Below, piece by piece: positions 18,176 through 27,134 of a stretch of DNA of 64,000 bases. A program made the translations under genes and the position numbers. How positions within the stretch are numbered: position 1 is the first letter of the stretch; every line of letters starts with the position of its first letter. The stretch spans positions 1 through 64,000 of the forward strand of contig JBCCGK010000060.1 in assembly GCA_039029315.1 (NCBI GenBank). Direction: 5' to 3'. The DNA is from JBCCCJ01 sp039029315 (lineage in GTDB: Bacteria > Bacteroidota > Bacteroidia > J057). The notes below the pieces were generated by a model that worked only from the letters and a program-made list of their open reading frames with translations, did no database searches and was not told the origin of the DNA.

Positions 18176-18811
18176 TTATACCAATCCGAATTTGATGGCT
18201 TGCTGGACAAGTCCAGCCATATTTCGCACCCCAAGTTTTGAAATGAGATGCTTGCGGTGAGTTTCTACCGTACTGACGGTGATGAAGAGTTTGTCAGCGA
18301 TTTCCTGGGTGGTAAGTTCTTCCATAATCCCTTGAAGGACCTCTTTTTCTCTGCGTGTGAGTTTGGGAATAAAGGTAGAGGGGGAGGAAGAACCATACAT
18401 GGCTTTTGCAAGCAATTTTTGATTGACTGTTTCTCCCAGATATCGCTGCCCTTGAGCTACTGCCCGTATGGCAGTGATTACTTCTTCCTGGGCTGCTCCC
18501 TTGAACAGATAGCCTTGTGCACCATTGCGGAGCATATGAGAGACAAAGCTGACTTCCTCATAGGTTGTCAATCCAATAATTCGCGCCTGCGGCCTTTTGT
18601 CTACCATGAGTTTGCAGAGATCCATTCCATCCATATCAGGAAGGCTGATGTCCAGAATTATCACATCTGCTTCATGGGACTCTACCCAGTCAAGGGCTTC
18701 TTGAGCAGAACATACCGCACCAACCAAAGAGATGTCTTCGGTTTGTGCCAACATCTGTCTTATCCCATCTATCACGATAGGATGGTCATCGACGATGAGT
18801 AATCGAATCAT
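18176..18811 (-). CDS. NarL/LuxR-type response regulator
   Basis: 211 residues. The receiver domain (1-120) has the acidic pair Asp8/Asp9 ('LLIVDDHPIV'), the phospho-acceptor Asp54 ('VIILDISLPDMDGMD') and the conserved Thr and Lys positions ('IGLTTYEE', 'YLFKGA'). The C-terminal LuxR-type helix-turn-helix (147-211) has 'LTRREKEVLQGI' and 'VSTVETHRKHLISKLGV'. Its start lies 26 bases inside the end of the upstream histidine kinase gene, so the pair is translated together and almost certainly forms one two-component system. Targets are unknown; the propeller gene downstream on the same strand is one candidate by position. Confidence 0.93.
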   Translation of the reverse strand: MIRLLIVDDHPIVIDGIRQMLAQTEDISLVGAVCSAQEALDWVESHEADVIILDISLPDMDGMDLCKLMVDKRPQARIIGLTTYEEVSFVSHMLRNGAQGYLFKGAAQEEVITAIRAVAQGQRYLGETVNQKLLAKAMYGSSSPSTFIPKLTRREKEVLQGIMEELTTQEIADKLFITVSTVETHRKHLISKLGVRNMAGLVQQAIKFGLV

Positions 18812-20822
18812 GTTTGTTTAGAATTAAATGAATCATAATTGAGGTCCCTTCACCCGGACGAGAACGCATGTCCATCTCCCCATCAAGATAGTGAATCCTC
18901 GATTGAATATTTCTTATTCCCTGACCACTGGCATGTTGCCATCGTTCTGCTTCGATTCCGATTCCATTGTCTTCTACGGTAAGATGGATGGTTCCATCCT
19001 CCTGAAATAGCTGGATAAAGGCCTCGCTTGCAGAGGCATGCTTCATGATGTTGTGAACCAATTCCTGTACAATTCGATAAAGAGAAATTTCGTAGATCTC
19101 GGGCAGGCGTCTATCTAATCCATAACATTGAAGATCGATGCTGACTTGTTTGCTGAAATTAACCTCGCTGACAAAATCTTCCAGAGCTGTAAGTAGACCA
19201 AATTTGAGAAGATTGGCCGGCATGAGGTCATGGGCAATTTGCCGCAATTCTGAACCTGCCTTTTGCAATAAGTCAGTAGCCCTGTCAAAATCGTGATGGC
19301 TTTCAAGAACAGGAGTTGAACGCTGAATATGTTCAAATTGAAGTTTGGCACTGGACAGGAGACCTCCCAATCCATCGTGCAGATCTTTTGCCAGCCGATT
19401 GCGCTCTGATTCTTGTCCTTCTAGCATGGCTTTCATCAAATGAAGCTGATGGGCCTGATTGACTTGTTCCAGTTTCCTTTGGTTCATTTCCGCCGTTTGC
19501 TCTGCCAATTGCTGCTTGTGGGTGGCATGATTTCGATAAAAAAGAAACAGGATACCAGTTGTCAAAAACAGGCTGGCAGCCAGCAAAAAGAGAAGCAGGT
19601 TTCGTTGACTGATGGTTTGAGATACTTGTAGCGCTTGTACTTTTTCTGCGTTCTCAACTTTGAGCAACTGATTCTCTTTTTCTTTTCGCTCCGTTTCATA
19701 AAGGACAGTTAGGCGCTGACTCTGTTCATGGATGGCGACGCTTTGAAGCGAATCACTCAAGGCAATAAAGGCAGTCAGAAAAGCATTGGCTTCCTCGCTT
19801 CTTCCCAATTTTTCCTCTAACACTGCCAGATGTCGGAGAGCTTCGCGCTCATCCTCTTTCAGACCTCTGACCCTCGCTTGCTGAAGGCTGCGGTTGAGAT
19901 GGGAACGAGCCTCCGCATAGTCTCCTGTATGGGTGAGAAACTGACCCAGTAAGGCTTGCATGGCGATTTGCTGGTCAGGCAAAGATGCCAGTGAAAGGGC
20001 TCGTCTGGCAAGACCAACAGCTTCTGGATACCTCTTCTTTGCTTCTTCAAGGCCCGCAAGATTGGCGATGGACCGCATTTCAAGGGCCTGGTTGTCGTAG
20101 AGCTGGGCAAATGAAAGGGCTTGTTGATAATAGGCAAATGCGGAATCATGTTCCCCTAGTTTTGCCAACACGCTCCCAATATTCAGAAAGGCCACGCCAA
20201 TGCTGGACTTCATCTCGAAGTTTTGGGCAATATCTAATGCCTTTCGATCGTAGAATTCTGCTTTTTGAAAATCCCCTAATTCGAAGAAAGAATAGCCAAT
20301 ATTTGCATACAGAATCCCATTGATTGAGTCCTGATCTATGCTTTCAAATCTCTCGCTTGCTTCCAGGTATTGCTCGATCGCACCCTGGAAATCTCCCAAA
20401 AAGTTTAGCAGATTTCCCATGTCATTATGGAGCTTGGCTTGTTGGGCAGTGTCTTTCCCCATTTGCACCAAACTCATCCCTGCTCGATAGTAGACAAGTG
20501 CGGAGTCGTATTGACCACGAATATTGAACAACAGGCCCAGATATCGAAAATTCTTGCCTTCCAGAGCGGAAAGATGCTGCGCTTGGGCATATTGAATAGC
20601 TTTTCGATAATAAAGATCTGCCTGATCCAGGTCTCCTGCCTGTTCCAATTGATAAGCGGTGTCCGAAATAGCCTGACCGATGACTTCCTTTGAAGGATCG
20701 TTTGCTTCCACTTGCAGACAAGATAGAATAACAAGCCAAATGACAATTCCCTTCTGTGTCATCCGGACCCAGACAATCATCTGTCCCTGGACCTTCACAA
20801 TATTCGATACATTCCTGTTCAT
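18786..20822 (-). CDS. TPR-containing sensor histidine kinase (HisKA_3)
   Basis: 678 residues from the ATG at 20822. An upstream ATG at 20888 is in frame, but a perfect -7 promoter box at 20844-20851 lies inside that extension, so 20822 or a later ATG (20780, 20762) is the real start. A hydrophobic segment ('GIVIWLVILSCLQVEA') is followed by about seven TPR-like repeats (residues 50-350), a membrane helix near 410-430 and a coiled coil. Then comes the HisKA_3 dimerisation box 'ERNRLAKDLHDGLGGLLS' with phospho-acceptor His482, and an HATPase domain with 'VEDNGIGIE' and 'GQGIRNIQSRI'. This is the periplasmic-TPR kinase layout common in Bacteroidota. Its partner is the overlapping regulator ending at 18176. 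Confidence 0.92.
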   Translation of the reverse strand: MNRNVSNIVKVQGQMIVWVRMTQKGIVIWLVILSCLQVEANDPSKEVIGQAISDTAYQLEQAGDLDQADLYYRKAIQYAQAQHLSALEGKNFRYLGLLFNIRGQYDSALVYYRAGMSLVQMGKDTAQQAKLHNDMGNLLNFLGDFQGAIEQYLEASERFESIDQDSINGILYANIGYSFFELGDFQKAEFYDRKALDIAQNFEMKSSIGVAFLNIGSVLAKLGEHDSAFAYYQQALSFAQLYDNQALEMRSIANLAGLEEAKKRYPEAVGLARRALSLASLPDQQIAMQALLGQFLTHTGDYAEARSHLNRSLQQARVRGLKEDEREALRHLAVLEEKLGRSEEANAFLTAFIALSDSLQSVAIHEQSQRLTVLYETERKEKENQLLKVENAEKVQALQVSQTISQRNLLLFLLAASLFLTTGILFLFYRNHATHKQQLAEQTAEMNQRKLEQVNQAHQLHLMKAMLEGQESERNRLAKDLHDGLGGLLSSAKLQFEHIQRSTPVLESHHDFDRATDLLQKAGSELRQIAHDLMPANLLKFGLLTALEDFVSEVNFSKQVSIDLQCYGLDRRLPEIYEISLYRIVQELVHNIMKHASASEAFIQLFQEDGTIHLTVEDNGIGIEAERWQHASGQGIRNIQSRIHYLDGEMDMRSRPGEGTSIMIHLILNKHDSITHRR

Positions 20823-20843
20823 AATGCTTGTTTTATCCTTATC

Positions 20844-20851
20844 CAAATATA
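20844..20851 (-). promoter_or_regulatory. -7 promoter box of the two-component operon
   Basis: The minus strand reads TATATTTG, an exact TAnnTTTG match, 21 bases upstream of the ATG at 20822. It argues against the longer kinase start at 20888. The -33 region is AT-rich without a clear TTTG. Confidence 0.45.
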
Positions 20852-21007
20852 CGCTTTTCTCTTTCTGGAAAATATCACGGTATACCATGAGTTTTCATTC
20901 CCGGGGTATTCGGTGAAGGATCTCCAAGGCGATTCCAGGACCTTTGAACTATCGCAATCTATTCTCCTGGCTGAAGCCTTTTTTCTCACCCTATTAACCC
21001 TGAACAA

Positions 21008-21763
21008 ATGAAACGCTCACTATCTCTCCTCATTGGACTGACCTTTACCATCTCTCTGTTTGCTCAATCTTTCTTTGGCAAAGACGCCTTTGGTGGCAAA
21101 CACAATGTTACCCTCAATTTTGCCCTCAATGGTACACCAGAAGTCGGAATCGCCTATACGCATCGATCCGGACTGTTTGCTGGTTACAATCATGATGGTT
21201 TCCTCGGGAATCCCTGGGATGTGCAAATCGGCATGAACTGCGATGTAGGTAGGGGCTTCCAAAATGGACCAACCGAATTCTATGCTGGGCTGAATGCGCT
21301 GATTGGTGGAGGAGAAGAAGTTTATTCTACGGCTCCTGGCATGGGTTTTATGGCTTATCTCTGTGTATTTCGAACGCCCCAAGCCAATCAGGCTCCTGCC
21401 ATTGATGTTGGGGTGTATGGTGCCGTATTGCCTGGGATTTATCACGACACCTACGAATTCGCAGCCAAAATTGAAGCCCAAAAAATCCTTCTTCAAGGAT
21501 CTAAGGAGGAGAACATCCCCTCTCCACAGGCTCTCTTGCCGCTGGATCTTGGACATGATAATCCCTCGCCAAGCACCTATGCTGGAGTCAGCGTCCTGGC
21601 ACAATTTTCTGGCAAACTCGATGCTGAATGGAACAAGCGATCCTTGTATGGATTTGAAATCGGTGGCTATCGACACACGTTCAATCAATCAACAGATGGT
21701 GTGAGCTCTTCTCAAGGCTCTTTGCAACTGGATGCCAGAGTCCATCTGGGCATGGGACGATAA
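21008..21763 (+). CDS. Putative outer-membrane or secreted beta-rich protein
   Basis: 251 residues. A clear signal peptide (MKRSLSLLIGLTFTISLFAQ). The mature part is rich in Gly and aromatic residues in alternating patterns ('NVTLNFALNGTPEVGIAYTHRSG', split here at 20) and ends 'QLDARVHLGMGR', which suits a small outer-membrane beta-barrel, though the terminal residue is not the usual Phe. I do not recognise a specific family. It is transcribed divergently from the kinase operon and precedes the EGF/TIG lipoprotein pair by 135 bases containing an inverted repeat. Confidence 0.7.
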   Translation: MKRSLSLLIGLTFTISLFAQSFFGKDAFGGKHNVTLNFALNGTPEVGIAYTHRSGLFAGYNHDGFLGNPWDVQIGMNCDVGRGFQNGPTEFYAGLNALIGGGEEVYSTAPGMGFMAYLCVFRTPQANQAPAIDVGVYGAVLPGIYHDTYEFAAKIEAQKILLQGSKEENIPSPQALLPLDLGHDNPSPSTYAGVSVLAQFSGKLDAEWNKRSLYGFEIGGYRHTFNQSTDGVSSSQGSLQLDARVHLGMGR

Positions 21764-21794
21764 ATGGTTGAATCTCTCCCCCCCTTCACACATA

Positions 21795-21841
21795 CCTCGG
21801 AGGTCGAGCCTTCCCACTCCCATCCGCACAAACCTCCGAGG
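21795..21841. terminator. Inverted repeat after the 21008 gene
   Basis: Arms CCTCGGAGGT (21795-21804) and ACCTCCGAGG (21832-21841) pair over 10 bases with a 27-base loop. It lies 31 bases after the stop at 21763 and 57 bases before the next start. No T run follows, so it may be a transcript-end stabiliser or a regulatory site and not a simple terminator. Confidence 0.35.
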
Positions 21842-21898
21842 AATCCTTCCCTGAATTAACCCAACAAAAATTATCATCCCCCAAACCATCCAATTGCT

Positions 21899-23623
21899 AT
21901 GAAAGCGATCTGTCATCTCCCCTTTACTTTTTGGCTCCTATTGAGTAGCTCCTTTTTCTTCCTTTGCTGTGCTGGTGAAGGCTGTACTCCTGAAGAAGAA
22001 TGCGAGATCAGAATTTGTTTAAACGATGGCACGCCAGGAGTTGTTTTTGTCGGTCAATTTGAAACCAAATGCGTCTGTCAATGTGTCGGACATTGGACGA
22101 GCGAACCTGATAGAGATGATTGTGGCAAATGTGGACTTACGGAAGAATCTTGTGAAAATGGTGGCACCCTGGATCGCAATTTTTGCAAATGTGCTTGTCC
22201 ACCAGGTTTCTCAGGAGAATTTTGTGAAACAGCGCTGGTTCAGGCTCAGGCCGGCGAAGACCGAACTGTTAACATTGGAGACCTGATAGCCCTGGATGGC
22301 AGTGCATCCGAAGTTCCTTCTTCTCAAAGCCTTGGAGTGGAGTGGGAATTGACAAGCAAACCAGCTTTGTCTCAGGCGACGATCATGAGTGAAACGCTCA
22401 TCCCGGATGAGCCAGGAAGCTATACAGTCAGACTCAAAGCCTTTGCCGTAGAAGACCCCAGTACTTTTGCCTATGATGAAATGATCGTCAGCATTCATCC
22501 AGCTACTATTGACCAGATTGAACCATTGGAGACCTATGCTGATTCAGTGATCACGATTCATGGCAGCAATTTCAGCAATCAAGTAAATGGAGGAATGGTC
22601 TGGTTCGAACAGGCAAGTAGTGGGGCAGAAATCCTTCGTGCCACAGATCAAGAGCTGGAAGTTCGGGTGCCAAGGGATGCAATGAGTGGGATCATCAGGC
22701 TTCATCTTGTGGAGACAGGGCAGGATGTCCTTTCATCTGAATCATTGGAGATATTGGGTCAATGGGAACCTGTCTTTAGCTCCAATTCCCTTTTCTCTGA
22801 GATGGCTTTTGGTGACCAACAGACCGGAATCGCTATTGGCTCGGGTGGTTTGATTGTACGGACCCATGATGGAGGAAAAAGCTGGAATTCAAGCCCCTCT
22901 GGAACGACTAACTTTCTCACAGGTGTGGACTTTGCTACTCCAGACATTGTGTATGTCACCGGCGAAAAGGGAACCCTGCTCAAATCCGTGAATGGAGGAC
23001 TTGACTGGACCTCTATAGATGTTGGAACTGGCGTTCATCTACGCGGCGTCTCTTTCCCCAATGCTGATACAGGATATGTAACAGGCGATCAGGGGAAGGT
23101 TGTTTCAAGTTTTGACGGAGGGATTACCTGGAACCAAAAAAGTCTTGGGGGCTCTCTTACGTTTACCAATGCAGCCTTCCAGACAGGCTTCCGGGGAGCT
23201 GTGATCGGGGAGAACGCCAGGATCATGCGGACCACAAATGCCGGAGTCAATTTTGCACTCACTTCCATTCCTGCTGCCAGTAGCGGATTCCTACGAACCC
23301 TGTTCCAAGGTGGGAATATGTGGATTGCAGTTGGAGAAAAAAATGTGAATGAGGGTCTGATCTTAAGAAGTACGGATTCCGGCGAAAGCTTTGAGAAAAT
23401 CCCTAGTGGGGTGGATCAGCATCTATGGGGAGTGGGCTTTTATGGTCAAAACGACGGAATGATCGTGGGAAGCAATGGAACCATCCTGCATACTGAGGAC
23501 GGTGGCGTCAGTTGGATTGAAAGACCCGCCAATCCTACTGAGGATTTACTCTCTGTATTTATGAAAGGGCCACAAGAAGCGGTTTTGCTAGGAAAACAAA
23601 GCATTTACCTCAACCATGACTGA
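21899..23623 (+). CDS. Lipoprotein with EGF-like, PKD/REJ-like, TIG and propeller domains
   Basis: 574 residues. Signal sequence with a probable lipidated Cys at 23 or 24 ('FLCC'). Residues 29-109 are Cys-rich and end in an EGF-like hallmark, 'CACPPGFSGEFC'. Residues about 116-200 form a PKD/REJ-like beta-sandwich ('AGEDRTVNIGDLIALDGSAS'). Residues 202-285 form an IPT/TIG domain ('ITIHGSNFS'). Residues 290-574 form a Ycf48/BNR-type propeller with 'G..IGSGGLIVRTHDGGKSW' type blades repeated about six times. The gene at 23669 has the same architecture, so the two are tandem paralogs 45 bases apart. Surface-exposed binding or adhesion is a reasonable inference. Confidence 0.87.
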   Translation: MKAICHLPFTFWLLLSSSFFFLCCAGEGCTPEEECEIRICLNDGTPGVVFVGQFETKCVCQCVGHWTSEPDRDDCGKCGLTEESCENGGTLDRNFCKCACPPGFSGEFCETALVQAQAGEDRTVNIGDLIALDGSASEVPSSQSLGVEWELTSKPALSQATIMSETLIPDEPGSYTVRLKAFAVEDPSTFAYDEMIVSIHPATIDQIEPLETYADSVITIHGSNFSNQVNGGMVWFEQASSGAEILRATDQELEVRVPRDAMSGIIRLHLVETGQDVLSSESLEILGQWEPVFSSNSLFSEMAFGDQQTGIAIGSGGLIVRTHDGGKSWNSSPSGTTNFLTGVDFATPDIVYVTGEKGTLLKSVNGGLDWTSIDVGTGVHLRGVSFPNADTGYVTGDQGKVVSSFDGGITWNQKSLGGSLTFTNAAFQTGFRGAVIGENARIMRTTNAGVNFALTSIPAASSGFLRTLFQGGNMWIAVGEKNVNEGLILRSTDSGESFEKIPSGVDQHLWGVGFYGQNDGMIVGSNGTILHTEDGGVSWIERPANPTEDLLSVFMKGPQEAVLLGKQSIYLNHD

Positions 23624-23668
23624 CACAAATTGACAATTCCATTTTTTCCAAATCAACCTGTACCCGCA

Positions 23669-25375
23669 ATGAAAAATCATCTCATATTCTTGTCTTGGAC
23701 CTTATTGGCCACTCTACTCTTGACAATAGGCTGTGATGGCTGTTCCGGTGATCCATTGTCCGAAATCGCCTGCGAAACTACAATCTGTTACAATGGGGGA
23801 GAGGCAGATCGATCTTATGATGACCTTGATGATTGTGCTTGTATCTGTCCTCCGCCATTTACTGGAAGAGCCTGTCTGGACTGTCGGATAGATGACTCAG
23901 ATTGTCAGAATAGAGGAACGGTTAACACATCGACCTGCACATGCGATTGTCCTCCCGGCTTCAGTGGAGAAAGGTGTCAAAACAGACTGCTGAGGGCAAT
24001 AGCCAGCAAATCAGGCATTGAAGATGTTGGGGAAATCATCCAATTGGAAGATCTATCCACCTCAGCGACAGAAAGTATTGACACAGAATGGACACTGCTC
24101 CAACAGCCTACACACTCTCAAGCAGAAATCATGGATGCTACTCTCCTCCTGGATGAACCGGGAAGCTATCTCGTCCAATTGAAAGCTTTTGTCATCAGTT
24201 CGCCAGAGATCTTTCACTATGATACCCTGATCATCGAAACCAATCCTGCTGAACTTCACAGTTTCGATCCGATGTCAGTATCTGTCCTCTCTCTCATTAG
24301 TATTCAAGGAAAAAATTTCAGCAGTTCGCTGGAAGGAACACAGGTATGGTTTCATCAATCCGCAGCTCCGGCAAGCATTCTGGCTGCCTCCCCTACTACT
24401 TTAGAAGTTCAAGTCCCGCTCGATGCGCAGACAGGGCAGATCCGACTGCATATCGTTGAGACTGCTCAGGACGTCGTTTCGGAGGATTCTTTGGAAATCT
24501 TACGGCCATTTTCTTCAACTCTGACAGCTGGAACAGGTTTCACGGATATGGAGTTTGCGGATGATCAAGTGGGCTTGGTGACAGAAGGAGGAGGAGCTTC
24601 TGGCGGGATCATTTATCGTACAGAAGATGGCGGACAAAACTGGAATCAGGTTTATCATCATAGCAGTGGATATCTGAACGCCATCGATTTTGCTTCTCCT
24701 ACGGTTGCCTATGTGTCAGGTTCCCATGGCAGCCTGTTGAAAAGTGAAGATGGGGGACACAGTTGGACGGTGGTAGAATTGGGAACGACGATTGATTTGT
24801 TCAGCGTTTCTTTTCCCGATGTAGATACTGGCTATGTGGCAGGAGAATTCGGCACTGTCTTTATGACCTATGACGGGGGGGATAGCTGGAGCAGTAACAG
24901 CCTGGCTGGGGTCATCAATTGGAGGGACATAGAATTCTCCAATGGAGAATCTGGCTTCTTTCTGGATCGAATTCCTTTCCCCCGAATCACGACTGATGCA
25001 GGGATGACCTGGCAGGAGATCAGCTATCCTGCCTTGCCAAATGTATTCTTGAGAGATGTGCATTGGGCTGATCCCAATTGGTTGGTAGTTGGAGATGTGG
25101 TGAATGGAGAAGGCTTGATTCTCCGAAGTACGGACGGGATGGACTATCAGCAGCTTAGTAGTGGTATTGATCAAGCTTTGTATAGTATAGATTTTTCTGA
25201 TGCCATGAATGGGGTCATTGTCGGGGAGGGAGGCACAATTCTGAGAACTTCTGATGGCGGGATCAATTGGGCTGATGATTCTGAGGGATTGGAGGAGGAT
25301 CTGCGTGCAGTCCATCTGAGACAGTCAAAGGATTTGGTCATTATGGGAATTCATACTGTGTTTGTCAGCGAGTAA
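23669..25375 (+). CDS. Paralogous EGF/PKD/TIG/propeller lipoprotein
   Basis: 568 residues from the ATG at 23669; an upstream in-frame ATG at 23630 precedes the signal peptide. Lipobox 'LLTIGC' puts the lipidated Cys at 22. The Cys-rich segment (22-103) has two EGF-like endings ('CICPPPFTGRAC', 'CDCPPGFSGERC'), one more than the upstream paralog. Then come a PKD/REJ-like domain, an IPT/TIG domain ('ISIQGKNFS') and a Ycf48-type propeller ('GGIIYRTEDGGQNWNQ', 'HGSLLKSEDGGHSW'). Both genes probably arose by tandem duplication and are co-transcribed. Its stop overlaps the convergent nucleoside phosphorylase gene by 11 bases. Confidence 0.87.
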   Translation: MKNHLIFLSWTLLATLLLTIGCDGCSGDPLSEIACETTICYNGGEADRSYDDLDDCACICPPPFTGRACLDCRIDDSDCQNRGTVNTSTCTCDCPPGFSGERCQNRLLRAIASKSGIEDVGEIIQLEDLSTSATESIDTEWTLLQQPTHSQAEIMDATLLLDEPGSYLVQLKAFVISSPEIFHYDTLIIETNPAELHSFDPMSVSVLSLISIQGKNFSSSLEGTQVWFHQSAAPASILAASPTTLEVQVPLDAQTGQIRLHIVETAQDVVSEDSLEILRPFSSTLTAGTGFTDMEFADDQVGLVTEGGGASGGIIYRTEDGGQNWNQVYHHSSGYLNAIDFASPTVAYVSGSHGSLLKSEDGGHSWTVVELGTTIDLFSVSFPDVDTGYVAGEFGTVFMTYDGGDSWSSNSLAGVINWRDIEFSNGESGFFLDRIPFPRITTDAGMTWQEISYPALPNVFLRDVHWADPNWLVVGDVVNGEGLILRSTDGMDYQQLSSGIDQALYSIDFSDAMNGVIVGEGGTILRTSDGGINWADDSEGLEEDLRAVHLRQSKDLVIMGIHTVFVSE

Positions 25376-26153
25376 ATCGAGCTTGTCGCAAAAGTTTGAT
25401 CGTCCGTGAAATCAATCTCAAGGCGTCGATGCTTCCGTTTTCGACTCCTTTTTCAAAATCCTCCCCATCCTGTGCCATGGTATTGGTCAGATGAGCAAAA
25501 CAGACAACGTATTTATTTCTTGCTTTGGCAAAGGCATAGAGCGCAGAGGCTTCCATTTCCACTGCTGTTACACCTTTCTGTCTGGCATAGTCGATGGCTG
25601 ACTTCGTTTCGCGATAGGGCGCATCGGTTGTCCAACTATCTCCAATCATTACGCCCAATTCATCGATCGTAGTCAGAGGCAGCAATTGTTCCAGCAAATC
25701 GGCCTGGATGGTCGATGGTTCTTCGGCCGGGAGATAATGATAACTGGTCCCTTCGTCCCTCAACGTCTTATTGATAAGGACAAAGCGTTGATCTTCATCG
25801 GGCGGACAAATCATTCCGGCAGACGTAATACTCAACAAGAGCTCACATCCTGACACGAACATTTGTTCAGCCAACAACACTGCGTAAGAGGCACCAACGG
25901 CATTGCCTATCATGCCTACTTTCGTTTCACCATTCGCAAATTCAACCATCTGACTGTGGTAGCATGCCCAATAAGGATTCTGGATTGCTTGCTCGGTCCG
26001 AAGCAGGTAGTCGACGATATCTCCATCAGGGTCAAGTACACATACGGGCGGAATCTTCCCCTCGGGTATGGTTTTTTGTCTTCGGGCTTCCCGCAACAAA
26101 TTTTTTGGTTGGAAGAGGGAAGCCTCTTGATAGTCTTTTCTTTGTCGAAGCAT
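25365..26153 (-). CDS. Nucleoside phosphorylase, uridine phosphorylase-like
   Basis: 262 residues from the ATG at 26153; the reading from 26219 adds a Cys-rich stretch unlike the family. The PNP/UDP phosphorylase fold is shown by 'VCVLDPDGD', 'VGMIGNAVGASYAVLLAEQM', 'LLLSITSAGMI' and the family signature 'GVTAVEMEASALYAFA' with the substrate-binding Met-Glu. It catalyses phosphorolysis of a nucleoside to base and pentose-1-phosphate, in the cytoplasm. The first residues and Arg placement fit the uridine/purine phosphorylase group; exact base is not determinable. The gene lies downstream of the Asp/Asn hydroxylase-like gene on the same strand. A nucleoside transporter gene (53939-55156) is elsewhere in the window. 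Confidence 0.85.
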   Translation of the reverse strand: MLRQRKDYQEASLFQPKNLLREARRQKTIPEGKIPPVCVLDPDGDIVDYLLRTEQAIQNPYWACYHSQMVEFANGETKVGMIGNAVGASYAVLLAEQMFVSGCELLLSITSAGMICPPDEDQRFVLINKTLRDEGTSYHYLPAEEPSTIQADLLEQLLPLTTIDELGVMIGDSWTTDAPYRETKSAIDYARQKGVTAVEMEASALYAFAKARNKYVVCFAHLTNTMAQDGEDFEKGVENGSIDALRLISRTIKLLRQARFTR

Positions 26154-26249
26154 AGTGATACAAATAAAAAGCAAACAAACGTTCTGACAAGAACTGTCAT
26201 GAATGAATCTTTCCCACATCTGAGATCTTGCCTCGAGGTCCTGAATTTC

Positions 26250-26978
26250 CTAGCTTTTGGGGGATTCCCCAGCGAATCTTTGTTTCCTTAATTGATCGAT
26301 AAGCGCAGGAGCCGATGGCACGTCCATGTTCTGTAATTCCGCAATGATACGCTCCCATTCTTCATCTTTATGCTGGTTATATGTTGGCTGAAAACTTTCT
26401 TCTGGCGCAAGCGAGAAAAATATCTGATCAGACCATATATTTCGCTCACAGTCGATGACGAGGTGAATTCTGTCTGTCGTTCCCCGATTGGCAACCGAAT
26501 GTGTATAGTTCACATTGGTATACCAACATTCTCCTGACGCCATATCGAGTCTGTCTCCATTGAGCAGAAATTCTACCTCTGGATTGGTCAGGATAGGGAT
26601 GTGCAAGCGAAAACATCCATCTTCATAGCCGAGGCGGTCGTCTCGATGTGGATTGATGATTCCTCCCGCCCCAAGCCGCAGCAAACGAACAGACAATAAG
26701 GGGCATTCAAACCGCTGAATTACCTCTTTGATATAAGGACAATTCGCCAGAATGGGGGTTTCCTTGAGGGAAGCGGCATTGTTTTCCTGGGCAAAAATAT
26801 TGTGTTCGTCTCCCCCTCTGGCATACAAAGAAAGGGAGGTCCAGGCACCTTCATATATGCTGGAATTAAAATGTGGAATCCATTTGCTTGTCAGAATTTG
26901 CTTCAGTTCCGAAAGCAGTCTTTTCTCCTCAAATTGAATCGGGAGCTTGAGATGCGGGGTGATGATTTTTGGGGCCAT
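26250..26978 (-). CDS. Aspartyl/asparaginyl beta-hydroxylase family protein
   Basis: 242 residues. The core (85-180) matches the Asp/Asn/Pro hydroxylase family (PF05118 type), an Fe(II)/2-oxoglutarate dioxygenase on a double-stranded beta-helix. Visible residues are His111 in 'INPHRDDRLG', Asp113 next to it, the distal His160 in 'NYTHSVANRG' and Arg170 in 'DRIHLVID' for 2-oxoglutarate. The C-terminal 60 residues are helical. The substrate is probably a peptide or a modified amino acid; nothing adjacent identifies it. A perfect -7 box at 27052-27059 and tandem TGTCAGG copies lie in its leader. Confidence 0.87.
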   Translation of the reverse strand: MAPKIITPHLKLPIQFEEKRLLSELKQILTSKWIPHFNSSIYEGAWTSLSLYARGGDEHNIFAQENNAASLKETPILANCPYIKEVIQRFECPLLSVRLLRLGAGGIINPHRDDRLGYEDGCFRLHIPILTNPEVEFLLNGDRLDMASGECWYTNVNYTHSVANRGTTDRIHLVIDCERNIWSDQIFFSLAPEESFQPTYNQHKDEEWERIIAELQNMDVPSAPALIDQLRKQRFAGESPKS

Positions 26979-26990
26979 GTTTGAAGCATT

Positions 26991-27030
26991 TGTCAGGTGT
27001 CAGGGAGCATCCAGGAATGAAGGCCTGACA
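26991..27030. promoter_or_regulatory. Tandem TGTCAGG plus inverted copy in the 26978 leader
   Basis: TGTCAGG occurs twice in direct tandem (26991-27004), and its reverse complement CCTGACA follows at 27024-27030. The cluster lies between the -7 box at 27052 and the ATG at 26978, so it could be an operator or a leader hairpin. Confidence 0.4.
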
Positions 27031-27051
27031 TTGAGATCCTCAGTATACTTA

Positions 27052-27059
27052 CAAATGTA
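27052..27059 (-). promoter_or_regulatory. -7 promoter box of the hydroxylase gene
   Basis: The minus strand reads TACATTTG, an exact TAnnTTTG match, 73 bases upstream of the ATG at 26978. It implies a leader of about 65 bases. No convincing -33 box is seen. Confidence 0.4.
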
Positions 27060-27134
27060 ATGCTTCCCATCCAAGGATGACGAATGATGAAGAAACTGTT
27101 TCAAAAATCTCTAGCGGCCCCCCTTCGAATCCTT

